30,656 bases of DNA, from IMG/VR virus record IMGVR_UViG_3300023180_000263, positions 1 to 30,656 of that record; one strand, written 5' to 3'. The translations under genes were made by a program, and so were the position numbers. How positions within the stretch are numbered: position 1 is the stretch's first letter; every line of letters begins with the position of its first letter. Below are positions 1 to 8,000 of the stretch, one piece after another. The notes under the pieces are model-generated. The model made no database searches. It saw nothing but the letters and a program-made list of their open reading frames with translations, and was not told the DNA's origin. The DNA comes from a virus.

Positions 1-24
1 CAATCTCTGTGTTACTCTAAGGTT

Positions 25-435
25 ATGGAAAAAACAAAGAGCGACGAGGTTACACCGAGGTGGGACCCCGAGGTTACCACAGCAGCACAGATGAAAGAAG
101 TTATTTCCTCAAGGAAATTACAGAAGACTCCCAGGTCTCCCAGAAGTTCTGGTTCCCAGCGTTATTGGGATGAAGGGAGAGTTCTGAAGGTTGGATTCCT
201 TTTAGTTTTTGTCAGAGCATTTGCAAGAACAATTCTCAAAGGATTCTCTAAGTTTTCCCCTGTTGTTATGTTCTTGTTCTTTGCATTACTTGGAGGTGGC
301 ACTCTGAGTCTCATGGAGAACTTCAAGGGACCCGAAGGGTCTGAGGTGGTCCGTGAGGGTCGCCGAGGGGATTCTGGAGGTCCCACAGGGTCCGAAAGGG
401 TCTCAGTGGGTGGCATTGAACTTTATGAACCTTAG
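25..435 (+). CDS. Hypothetical small membrane protein (candidate)
   Basis: A 136-aa reading frame with a purine-rich AAGG just before the ATG. The N-terminal third is charged and repeats a short EVT-containing unit (DNA CGAGGTTAC at 45-53 and 69-77). A hydrophobic stretch near residues 74-92 (VVMFLFFALLGGG) could be one membrane segment, preceded by a basic region with FVRAFARTILKGF that could form a second, weaker amphipathic helix. The C-terminal third is Gly/Glu/Arg rich and is encoded by unusually G-rich DNA with short repeats of GGGTC-like sequence. I recognise no family. The frame overlaps the next gene by 11 bases. The biased composition leaves open that this is a non-coding or decaying segment that happens to be open; an 84-codon frame on the other strand argues for caution. 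Confidence 0.45.
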   Translation: MEKTKSDEVTPRWDPEVTTAAQMKEVISSRKLQKTPRSPRSSGSQRYWDEGRVLKVGFLLVFVRAFARTILKGFSKFSPVVMFLFFALLGGGTLSLMENFKGPEGSEVVREGRRGDSGGPTGSERVSVGGIELYEP

Positions 436-640
436 AGAAAACCGCGTGGAAAATCCCGAAAAAACCGTCCGTAAAGAAATCCGCGAAGAACTGGAGCAAA
501 TGACGGATGAGGAACTTGATGTGCTTGAACTGCTGTGTGATCTAACGTTGTTTCATCGGGAGTTTGCACGGGCACAAGCAATTGTCTTTAATGTGTCTTG
601 GGGTAAGGATGCAATCCGAACTGTTCTTAAGACCAGCTAA
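425..640 (+). CDS. Hypothetical 71-aa acidic helical protein
   Basis: A short protein, about 71 residues, using the ATG at 425; the frame is open further upstream (ATG at 353) but that part is the shadow of the preceding gene in another frame. The sequence is rich in Glu, Lys and Arg in the first half (REEL, TDEELDVLELL) and looks alpha-helical throughout, ending in a mixed hydrophobic/basic segment (AIRTVLKTS). There is no recognisable domain, signal peptide or catalytic motif. It overlaps the preceding candidate gene by 11 bases, and its stop codon lies inside the late promoter motif of the next gene. There is no strong ribosome-binding site before 425, so the exact start is uncertain. Function unknown. 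Confidence 0.6.
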   Translation: MNLRENRVENPEKTVRKEIREELEQMTDEELDVLELLCDLTLFHREFARAQAIVFNVSWGKDAIRTVLKTS

Positions 641-655
641 ATAAGACGTTATAAT
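627..655 (+). promoter_or_regulatory. Possible sigma70-type promoter (TTAAGA / TATAAT)
   Basis: A perfect -10 hexamer TATAAT (650-655) lies 17 bases after TTAAGA (627-632), which matches four of six positions of the -35 consensus. It sits 30 bases before the ATG of the glycosyltransferase-like gene and overlaps the late-type CTAAATA motif at 637-643. If both are used, this gene could be transcribed early by host polymerase and again late. This is based on motif matching only. Confidence 0.35.
637..643 (+). promoter_or_regulatory. T4-like late promoter motif CTAAATA
   Basis: CTAAATA is the cyanomyovirus counterpart of the T4 late promoter core TATAAATA, read by host RNA polymerase with the phage gp55/gp33/gp45 late system. 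This copy lies about 42 bases before the glycosyltransferase-like gene start. The same motif recurs in other gene gaps of the window (2562, 17127, 26419, 28724), which supports it being functional. Confidence 0.55.
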
Positions 656-684
656 TAAGACTGAAGTGGAGTGAATTAGTTTTC

Positions 685-1494
685 ATGGCCAAAGGGTTTA
701 CCGTTAAGGCATCAAAGCCTAATACGAAGAAAGATGGTCCCGAGTGGGACTATGATGCAATTAAAGCACGAATGAAGGGGAAGGCAATTGTCTTCTGTCT
801 TCCAGGGCGCGGTTGTTCTTATGCATTCCTGAAGAACTTTGTTCAGTTGTGTTTCGATCTGGTACAGAACCAGATGAGTATTCAGATCTCACAAGACTAC
901 AGTTCCATGGTGAACTTTGCCCGTTGTAAGTGTCTGGGTGCCAATGTTCTGCGTGGTCCCAATCAGATTCCCTGGGATGGTAAGTTGCAATATGATTGGC
1001 AACTGTGGATTGACAGCGACATCATCTTCAACACCGAGAAGTTCTGGCAACTGTGTGATGTTGCGTTCCCTGCTGATGCAGTGGATGAAGAAGGTGAAAT
1101 CATTCAGGAGAACATGCGTCCCATTAGTGCTGGTTGGTATTCAACTGAGGATGGTCGCACGACTTCTGTTGCACACTGGTTGGAAGAGGATGACTTCCGC
1201 AGTAATGGTGGTGTCATGAATCATGAGATGGTTGATGGCATTCAGAAGCGTAAGAAACCCTTCACCGTTGACTACACTGGTTTCGGTTGGGTCATGATTC
1301 AGAAAGGTGTCTTCGAAGATGAGAAGATGACTTATCCTTGGTTCGCTCCTAAGATGCAGGTGTTTGAATCTGGTGCTGTTCAGGATATGTGTGGAGAGGA
1401 CGTTTCGTTCTGTCTGGACGCAATCGAAGCAGGATATGAAATTTGGTGTGACCCTCGCATTCGAGTTGGTCACGAAAAGACTCGTGTAATCTGA
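685..1494 (+). CDS. GT-A fold glycosyltransferase-like protein
   Basis: A 269-aa protein with the layout of a GT-A glycosyltransferase. After a strand-like start (KAIVFCLPGRGCSY, residues 33-46) and a segment with conserved-looking S/N/R positions, there is WIDSDIIF with a DSD metal/nucleotide-sugar motif at 110-112. Later come a CGEDVSFC segment (236-243), typical of the acceptor-side acidic motif, and VGHEKT (261-266), whose His could be a third metal ligand. I infer transfer of a sugar from a nucleotide-sugar donor; donor and acceptor cannot be read from the sequence. A GGAG ribosome-binding site lies at about 668-671. All 11 arginines use CGN codons, unlike the AGA-rich virion genes downstream. 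Its place beside virion genes suggests it could modify a virion protein, or alternatively DNA or host surface glycans. It lacks a membrane segment, so it is probably cytoplasmic. Confidence 0.7.
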   Translation: MAKGFTVKASKPNTKKDGPEWDYDAIKARMKGKAIVFCLPGRGCSYAFLKNFVQLCFDLVQNQMSIQISQDYSSMVNFARCKCLGANVLRGPNQIPWDGKLQYDWQLWIDSDIIFNTEKFWQLCDVAFPADAVDEEGEIIQENMRPISAGWYSTEDGRTTSVAHWLEEDDFRSNGGVMNHEMVDGIQKRKKPFTVDYTGFGWVMIQKGVFEDEKMTYPWFAPKMQVFESGAVQDMCGEDVSFCLDAIEAGYEIWCDPRIRVGHEKTRVI

Positions 1495-1501
1495 GGTATC
1501 A

Positions 1502-1648
1502 ATGGCAAAGTTTTCAAAGGGTAAGGGTGGAGTTGACATTCTGGAGTCACTCCCCAAGAACACACGACAGGGTTCTGGACGCAATACCAAATACGCAGCA
1601 ACATCACGCAACAAGGCAAAGAAAAGGTACAGAGGCCAAGGACGATGA
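1502..1648 (+). CDS. Small highly basic protein (48 aa)
   Basis: A 48-residue frame starting MAKFSKGKGG and ending KKRYRGQGR. It starts seven bases after the preceding stop and overlaps the next gene by the four bases ATGA, the usual signature of translational coupling, which supports it being real despite its length. A GAGG sequence (1493-1496) precedes the ATG. About a third of the residues are Lys or Arg, spread over the whole chain and densest at the C-terminus, with only two or three acidic residues. Such a protein would be expected to bind nucleic acid or acidic protein surfaces. No family is recognised and the function is unknown. Confidence 0.7.
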   Translation: MAKFSKGKGGVDILESLPKNTRQGSGRNTKYAATSRNKAKKRYRGQGR

Positions 1649-2316
1649 ATTTAATCTGCAATCTCCCCGCACAGAAGGTTTGGGTTCGTAAAGAATATCT
1701 TCGTGATCATCAAGATGGTCATGGGGAGTTTGTAGAGGGTGTCTGGATCTCAGCAAAGTCGATTCCTGGACGTGCTTTTTACTTTGAGACTTATCTTCCA
1801 AAGTATGGAGCAATGTTTGACAAACTGCCCATCAGTGCGTTTGTAAGCAGACCAGAGACTCCAGATCCAGACTTGGATCTTCCTAACCTGCAGTTCTGGA
1901 ACTGTATGGATTATGGAGTGACTTGTATGAATAAGGCATTCATCTCTTCAATGGATGCCGAAGTCTTTTCTCGTGACCATGGTTTCCTCAAGGGTCAGTA
2001 TCTGTTTACTCTTGACAATTATCATGCAAACCCAGATGTAATTGATTACAGTGTCTCTGAAGTTCCACAGGAACACAAGTCACACAACTGTGTTGAGTTG
2101 GATAACGGACAGTTTGCTCTTTATCCCAACAACAGAATGAGACTGTATGATCTGTCCATCACACCTGAAGAACCATTGGTTCCTGACTTCAAGGTTTCAA
2201 CCATTGAGTATCAGGTTGAGTGTGGAGTTCGTTGGGGACGACTTGGTGACACAGATGATTATTACTGGCAGACAGAGGAAGAGAAGACAAACCTGTATAA
2301 GGACATAAATTATTAA
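1645..2316 (+). CDS. Conserved-type cyanophage protein of unknown function
   Basis: A 223-aa soluble protein coupled by ATGA overlap to the small basic protein upstream. It begins MNLICNLPAQKVWVRKEYL, contains many aromatic residues and acidic loops (for example DTDDYYWQTEEE near the C-terminus), and has no signal peptide, membrane segment or catalytic motif that I can identify. The central part has several Asp/His/Cys residues (NCMDYG, RDHGF, HNCVEL) that could bind a metal, but I see no regular spacing. The overlap suggests it is made together with the basic 48-aa protein. Position next to the baseplate genes is suggestive of a late role only. I do not recognise a named family. Confidence 0.75.
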   Translation: MNLICNLPAQKVWVRKEYLRDHQDGHGEFVEGVWISAKSIPGRAFYFETYLPKYGAMFDKLPISAFVSRPETPDPDLDLPNLQFWNCMDYGVTCMNKAFISSMDAEVFSRDHGFLKGQYLFTLDNYHANPDVIDYSVSEVPQEHKSHNCVELDNGQFALYPNNRMRLYDLSITPEEPLVPDFKVSTIEYQVECGVRWGRLGDTDDYYWQTEEEKTNLYKDINY

Positions 2317-2361
2317 AGGGATAGGAACCCCTTAAAAAGTTCTGATTTCTTCGCAAATCAG
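2316..2361 (+). other. Two small intergenic hairpins
   Basis: Directly after the stop of the 223-aa gene are two inverted repeats. AAGGG (2316-2320) can pair with CCCTT (2329-2333). CTGATTT (2342-2348) can pair perfectly with AAATCAG (2355-2361), leaving a six-base loop CTTCGC. The second ends four bases before the ATG at 2366, where no good ribosome-binding site is visible, so it might control translation or protect an mRNA end. Neither is followed by a T run, so a classic intrinsic terminator is not supported. Confidence 0.4.
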
Positions 2362-2365
2362 TAAC

Positions 2366-2557
2366 ATGCACGACTTTTTAGACAACGAAGGCAACCACAT
2401 GCATCAGAAGATGCTCCGTGAGATTGCAAACGATAAACTTACACCTAAGAAGCACGACTTCATTCATCAGAACGAACTTCACGAAAAGATCAGAAACGAA
2501 GACGATTATGATGATTGGGAATATGGAACAGAACCCATTCCTCTAACCGAGTTTTAA
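2366..2557 (+). CDS. Hypothetical 63-aa acidic, His-rich protein
   Basis: A short frame beginning MHDFLDNEGNHMHQKMLREI and ending in a strongly acidic tail (NEDDYDDWEYGTEP). It contains seven histidines in the first two thirds (HD, NHMHQ, KKHDFIHQ, ELHE), an unusual density, and is predicted to be helical in the first 45 residues. No domain is recognised. Its start follows closely behind a perfect hairpin and lacks a clear ribosome-binding site. The stop lies just before the late promoter motif of the gp25 gene. Function unknown; small acidic proteins of this size are common in cyanophage genomes. Confidence 0.6.
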   Translation: MHDFLDNEGNHMHQKMLREIANDKLTPKKHDFIHQNELHEKIRNEDDYDDWEYGTEPIPLTEF

Positions 2558-2561
2558 GCTT

Positions 2562-2568
2562 CTAAATA
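2562..2568 (+). promoter_or_regulatory. T4-like late promoter motif CTAAATA
   Basis: CTAAATA lies in the short gap between the 63-aa gene and the gp25 gene, 25 bases before the GTG start. It probably drives a late transcript carrying gp25 and gp6. Confidence 0.6.
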
Positions 2569-2593
2569 AGGTTGAATTGTTGTAAGTACTTCT

Positions 2594-3004
2594 GTGCCGA
2601 TTCAACCTGCACAAAGAACCAGTCTTGGTTTCAAAGACATCAGCGCATCGTTTCAGATTAACCCTCTGAATGATGATTTGATTGCTTTGAAGAATGAGAA
2701 CGCGATTGCTCGTGCTCTCAAGAATCTTGTGTTGACTGTTCCTGGAGAGAAACCTTTCCAACCTGATGTGGGTTCTAACGTTTATGCGTTATTGTTTGAG
2801 AACTTTGATAAGTTGACTGCTGAGTCAATCAAATCAGAAATCGAAAACACCATCAATAACTTCGAACCTCGTGTTCGTTTGAATAAAGTTACTGTTGAAC
2901 CAAACTTTGACTCTTATGAGTTTAATGTAACTGTTCAATATTACATCGTTGGCATCGATGTCCCTACACAACAACTCACCTTTGCCTTAGAACCCAACAG
3001 GTAA
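2594..3004 (+). CDS. 25: Baseplate wedge subunit gp25
   Basis: A 136-aa member of the gp25/GpW-like family; T4 gp25 is 132 aa. In contractile tails this protein sits at the inner baseplate, binds gp6 and gp53, and helps start sheath assembly. Matches to T4 gp25 that I can see are the PGEKPFQPDVGSNVYALLFEN block (T4 has RKGSRPFDPEFGCDLSDQLFEN), the conserved LTAESIKSEIENTINNFEPR segment (T4 LTADTVERNIESAVRNYEPR) and a strand-rich end (VEPNFDSYEFNVTV). The start is taken as GTG at 2594; an in-frame TGA at 2573 limits extension, and the ribosome-binding site is weak. The next gene starts two bases after the stop, so gp25 and gp6 are probably co-translated. Confidence 0.92.
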   Translation: MPIQPAQRTSLGFKDISASFQINPLNDDLIALKNENAIARALKNLVLTVPGEKPFQPDVGSNVYALLFENFDKLTAESIKSEIENTINNFEPRVRLNKVTVEPNFDSYEFNVTVQYYIVGIDVPTQQLTFALEPNR

Positions 3005-3005
3005 A

Positions 3006-5051
3006 ATGCCGTTAGTTAATTTTAGCAACGTAAACTTTGATCAGATCAAGCAATCCATTCGTGATTACTTGAAGGCGAACTCAAACTTTACTGATTACGA
3101 TTTCGAAGGGTCTAACCTGACGACAATCGTAGATGCTCTTGCATATAATACGTATATTACTTCGTACAATGCCAACATGGTAACGAACGAAGTGTTCCTC
3201 GACAGTGCAACACTGCGAGAGAACGTTGTGTCTTTGGCAAGGAACATTGGGTACGTTCCTAAGTCAAGGAAGTCTTCGATTGCGAATATCTCTTTTTCTG
3301 TTAATGCCTCTGACAGTGACGCTGTAACGCTCACACTCAAAGCAGGCATTGTTGCCATCACAAACAAGCAGTTCAATAATAACTCTTACGTCTTCTCAAT
3401 TATTGACGACATCACAGTTCCTGTTGATTCAAATGGAATCGCTTTCTTCAATAACATCAACATCTATGAAGGAACTTACGTCACACAAAACTGGACGGTC
3501 AGTTCCCGTAATCCAAATCAAAAATATTATCTGACCAATAGTGGAATTGACACATCACAACTGAAGGTTACAGTTCGTGAGTCAGAACAGTCCACCGTAA
3601 GTCGCACATACACACAATTCAGCTCGTTGGTGGGTGTGACACCTACAAGCACAATCTATTACCTTCAGGAGTCTCCTGGAGAGCGCTACGAACTCTTATT
3701 CGGTGACAACGTATTCGGTGCAGCACTGCAGGAACCAAACTTTGTCACTGCAAATTACATTACTTGCAACGGAGCAGCTGCCAACGGAATCTCTGCTTTC
3801 TCTTATGCTGGTCGTTTGATTGACAACGAAGGAAGAGTCGTTACTAAAGGCGTTTCTCTTCTTGCAACAAACTCTTCATCTCAAGGCGGAACAGCAATTG
3901 AAAGTTCTGACTCTGTAAGAAAGTATGCACCACAGATTTACGCTTCACAAAACAGAGCGGTAACTGCTGCTGATTATGAAGCAGTTGTTCCTCAGGTTTA
4001 CCCTGAAGCAGAATCGGTTTCTGCTTTTGGTGGTGAAGAACTTGATCCTCCATCTTACGGAAAGGTTTTCATCAGCATCAAACCTTACAACGGTGTTTAT
4101 CTCTCTGCTGACATCAAGAGAAACCTTCAAGCAGCATTGAGACAGTATTCTGTTGCTGGTATTGTTACTGAGATCATCGACCTCAAGTATCTTTATCTTG
4201 AGGCAGACAGTCGTGTTTATTACAATTCTAACCTTGCATCTTCTGCAAGTGCAATCAAATCGGTTGTAAGTCAAAACATTGTCAATTATGCCAACTCGTC
4301 TCAACTGAACCAGTTTGGTGCACGCTTCAAGTATTCAAAGTTCCAGAATGTTATTGACAGCAGTCACGAAGCGGTAACATCAAACATTACCAACATTGCC
4401 ATGAGAAGAGATATGGCTGCTCAGTTGAACACATTTGCTGAGTATGAGATCTGTTATGGAAACAGATTCCACATCAAGAACCATGGTCACAACGCTGTTT
4501 ATGACGGTAAGATTATTGGTTACAACATCAAGTCTTCTGGTTTCAAAGTAAGTGGAATCAGTGAGACTGTTTATCTTGGTGACTCACCAAACATGGATCA
4601 AAAGACAGGGACCATCTTCCTGTTTAAACTGAGATCAGCAACTGAACCAGTTATTTTGAAGAAAGGGATTGGAACCATTGATTACATCAAAGGTGAGATC
4701 AAACTCAATCCAATCAAGATTCTTTCAACTGTTGTCAGCAAAGGTAATCAACCCATCATTGAAATCTCGGCAACTCCTTTCTCAAATGATGTCATTGGTC
4801 TCCAAGATCTTTATCTTCAACTGGATAACACCAAGACAACAATCAATATGGTTCTTGATGGAATTGATTCTGGCGACGATGTTTCTGGAAGCAATTACAT
4901 CGTCTCGTCCAGTTACAGTAATGGAAGTCTGATTAGGGGACCAATCCAAGTTGAAACGACAACTTCAACAACAACGACAACCACGACTGCGACCACAACA
5001 ACAGTTACGACGACAGGATCTTCAGCAAGTTCCTCCTCAACGTCCTACTAA
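3006..5051 (+). CDS. 6: Baseplate wedge subunit gp6
   Basis: A 681-aa protein, close to T4 gp6 (660 aa). gp6 forms the ring of dimers that holds the baseplate wedges together and changes shape on contraction. The N-terminus has a conserved-type sequence for this family: FDQIKQSIRDYLKAN, DYDFEGSNLTTIVDALAYNT, then a segment (VFLDSATLRENVVSLARNIGY) typical of cyanophage gp6 proteins. Residues about 319-410 (VTAADYEAVVPQVYPEAESV onward) resemble the baseplate J-like fold. The last roughly 35 residues are an odd low-complexity tail of Thr followed by Ser, absent from T4 gp6. The gene follows gp25 by one base, and the giant gp7-type gene follows, as in T4. Confidence 0.92.
   Translation: MPLVNFSNVNFDQIKQSIRDYLKANSNFTDYDFEGSNLTTIVDALAYNTYITSYNANMVTNEVFLDSATLRENVVSLARNIGYVPKSRKSSIANISFSVNASDSDAVTLTLKAGIVAITNKQFNNNSYVFSIIDDITVPVDSNGIAFFNNINIYEGTYVTQNWTVSSRNPNQKYYLTNSGIDTSQLKVTVRESEQSTVSRTYTQFSSLVGVTPTSTIYYLQESPGERYELLFGDNVFGAALQEPNFVTANYITCNGAAANGISAFSYAGRLIDNEGRVVTKGVSLLATNSSSQGGTAIESSDSVRKYAPQIYASQNRAVTAADYEAVVPQVYPEAESVSAFGGEELDPPSYGKVFISIKPYNGVYLSADIKRNLQAALRQYSVAGIVTEIIDLKYLYLEADSRVYYNSNLASSASAIKSVVSQNIVNYANSSQLNQFGARFKYSKFQNVIDSSHEAVTSNITNIAMRRDMAAQLNTFAEYEICYGNRFHIKNHGHNAVYDGKIIGYNIKSSGFKVSGISETVYLGDSPNMDQKTGTIFLFKLRSATEPVILKKGIGTIDYIKGEIKLNPIKILSTVVSKGNQPIIEISATPFSNDVIGLQDLYLQLDNTKTTINMVLDGIDSGDDVSGSNYIVSSSYSNGSLIRGPIQVETTTSTTTTTTTATTTTVTTTGSSASSSSTSY
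4953..5048 (+). repeat. Thr/Ser codon low-complexity tract at the end of gene 6
   Basis: The 3' end of gene 6 is a run of ACA, ACG, ACC and ACT codons broken by a few others and then by TCA/TCC/AGT codons, giving a Thr-rich then Ser-rich protein tail. Synonymous codons vary, so the protein sequence rather than a simple DNA repeat seems to be kept. Such tails are flexible and are possible O-glycosylation targets. Confidence 0.8.
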
Positions 5052-5059
5052 AAACCATA

Positions 5060-5066
5060 GTAAATA
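5060..5066 (+). promoter_or_regulatory. Possible late promoter motif GTAAATA
   Basis: A one-base variant of the CTAAATA late motif in the gap between genes 6 and 7, 27 bases before the gp7 start. Its position matches the other late motifs of the window; the G in the first position makes it less certain. Confidence 0.4.
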
Positions 5067-5092
5067 ATAACACAAGAACCTTTAACTAGGAA

Positions 5093-8000
5093 ATGGCAGT
5101 CGATAGAGTAAGGATTCAGGATATCATCGAGAACCAACTCCCCACTTATGTGAGGGAGGATTTTCCTTTGCTTGGAGAGTTCTTAAAACAATATTACTTG
5201 TCCCAGGAAGTTGATGGGGCAGCATATGATTTGGTTCAAAATCTGGACCAGTATATCAAGGTTGATGAGTTGTTTGATCTGACAACCACAACGGTTCTTG
5301 CTTCTAACGTTTCTTACACAGACCAGACCATCACTGCCGATGTTTCTGGTAACTTCACTTACGGTTTCCCCGAAACAAACGGTCTGATTCAAATTGATGA
5401 CGAAATCATCTTTTATGAGTCCAAGACAGATTCGACGTTTGAGGGGTGCAGAAGGGGTTTCAGCGGCGTTACAGATTACGTTGGGTCTAACACCCCCGAC
5501 CAGCTGTTATTTGAAGAAACAGAGGCAGACAAGCACACTGCAGGCGCAACGATCACGAACCTGAGTGTTCTGTTCCTGCAAGAGTTCTTCAAAAAGATTA
5601 AGTATCAGTTTGCTCCAGGATTCACCGAAAGATCTCTTTTCTCTGGACTGGATCAAAGAAACTTTATTTTCGGTCTCGACAGTTTCTATAATTCAAAAGG
5701 AACAGAAGAGTCTTACAAGATTCTGTTCGGAGCACTTTATGGTGTTGCTGTTGATGTCATTCGTCCAAGTGAATTTCTTCTTCGTCCTTCCAACGCTGAT
5801 TATAAGGTAACTCGTGATTACATCGTCGAAACCATTCAGGGCAACCCACTTGACCTCCTGAACCTGACACTGTTCCAAAAGTCAACAGATGCCAGAGGTT
5901 CTGTCAGTAATGTTGTTCCCATTGATTACGATCAAGGACAATATTATCAGATTAGTCTTGACGCTGGTTTCGACAGAGACGTTGAGGTTCAGGGTACCAT
6001 CTTTGGTGAGTTCAAAGTCAACCCCAAGACCAAACTGCTCAACACTGTCTCCGCAGGTTCAACGATCCTCGACGTTGACTCGACCGTTGACTTCCCCGTC
6101 AAAGGTGATCTGGTAACCACAGACTTGGATGACAACATTATCAACCTGTCTTATGACGGCAAGTCATCGACTCAACTTCTGAATGTGACTGGTGTTGATT
6201 ATCAAATCAACGAGAAGACCGACATTCGTTTTGATGATTATTCTTATGGTTACGTTGGAATTAACACTTCAAATGAAATTAGAGTTCGCATTGCTGCTTC
6301 TCTGAAAGATTTCCAACCTCAGTCTGGGAATTATGGTTATCTTGCAGGAGACACTGCGGAAATTCAATCTCTTGGTTATGAGTCTTCAACCAAACTTTCG
6401 AAGAACTGGTTCCACAATAACAAGACCAGTTGGACTGTTGCAAGCGTAAGTCTGGTTGACTCGACAACTAACTCTTACGAAATTGAAACGTTTGACCCAC
6501 ACGAACTCAAGCCAGGTTATTCACTCAACCTAATCAACACAGTTGGTGGACAAATTGTTGGTGCAACTGTTCTGAGAACAACAGGAGCAAAGTCCGTTAT
6601 TGCGAGACTGACTGGAGTTATTGATGTCAACTCTTCTTACACACTTGAGCAGCAGATTCTGAAGGGAAGATCAGCATCTTACACTCAACTGAATGATTTT
6701 TATGCCAACGTTCAGAACACTTACACTAAGTTCAATGGTGATCTGTTGGTTGCTTCGAACTCAATTGCAAGATATGTAAACCTCGAAACTAATCCTGATT
6801 CCAAAATCAGAACTTTCAGTGGTTCGTTCAGCAACACTTACACCATTACGATTCCTAACCACGGTTTCTACACTGGACAAACTGTTTATTATCAACCAGG
6901 AATTACTAAGACAACCACAACGACTCCCGATGGAATCAAGGTTGTAACAGAAACAGAAAGTAAGTTTGCAAGCGTTAGTGCTGGTCCTTTCTACATCAAG
7001 AGAGTTGATGTAAACACAATCAGTCTGGCAAAGAGCAGATCTGACATCTATGCCGACAAACTCGTTCTTCTGAATGGTGACGTTGAAAATAACACTCTGA
7101 CTCTGTTTGAGTTTTACGGCAAGACCGTTAGACCTCAGGCACTTTACAGAGAGTTCACTACTCCAACAGACGAAAGCAAAGTCCATGTGACACAAGATGG
7201 TCACATCGGAATGCTTCTCAATGGTGTTGAAATTATCAACTATAAGTCAAGAGACAGTGTTCGTTATGGTGAAATTCAATCCATCGACGTTGACAGTGGT
7301 GGTAAGGATTATGACGTAATCAACCCACCAGTTCTTCACATCGCCGATGATGTTGGTGTGGGAGCAACAGGAACTTGTGCCGTCACTGGTTCTCTGAGCA
7401 GAATCGAAATCATCGATCCTGGTTTTGATTATCAGGACACACCTGTCATCACCATTTTGGGTGGCAACGGAACAGGTGCTGAAGCAAAAGCCAACATGAC
7501 ATCTGTTGAGCATTATGTTTCTTTCATTGCTGATCCTGGTTCAACTGATGTCAATCTAACTAACAATACAATTGGTTTCTCAACTTTCCACAAGTTCAGA
7601 GACAATGAAAAAGTAACTTACATCACCGACACTCAAACCGCTGTTGGTGGAATCAGCACAGGTGCACAATATCACGTCGGTGTTGTTAATGCCTCAACAA
7701 TCAAACTGTATAACACTGAACTCGATGCTGTCAGTGGTGTCAACACGGTTTCGTTGACCTCTAATGGTTCTGGAACACATCGTCTCAAGTCAACCTCACT
7801 GAAGAGAATCATCTCGAACATTGTTGTTCCCTCCAGTGGTAGTGGTTATTCTAACAATCAACAGAACATCCCCACCGTTGCTGGTGTCAGCACTGCTCTG
7901 AACCAGTTCAACATTCCAAACCATGGGTTCAACAACAAGGAAATTGTCAAGTTCACTCCAACTGGCGATGGAGTTCTTGGTCTTTCCTCGACCAGAGAAT

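Noticed and set aside
353-424. Upstream extension of the 71-aa gene to ATG 353
   Set aside because: The extra stretch lies over another candidate gene and its Gly/Gln/Pro composition differs sharply from the rest of the protein; ATG 425 gives a more uniform protein.
1141-1614. A 157-codon minus-strand frame across the end of the glycosyltransferase-like gene
   Set aside because: It overlaps two coding frames on the + strand and has no recognisable protein features.
2316-2340. AAGGG/CCCTT hairpin considered as an intrinsic terminator
   Set aside because: The stem is only five pairs and is followed by CTTAAAAAG rather than a T run.
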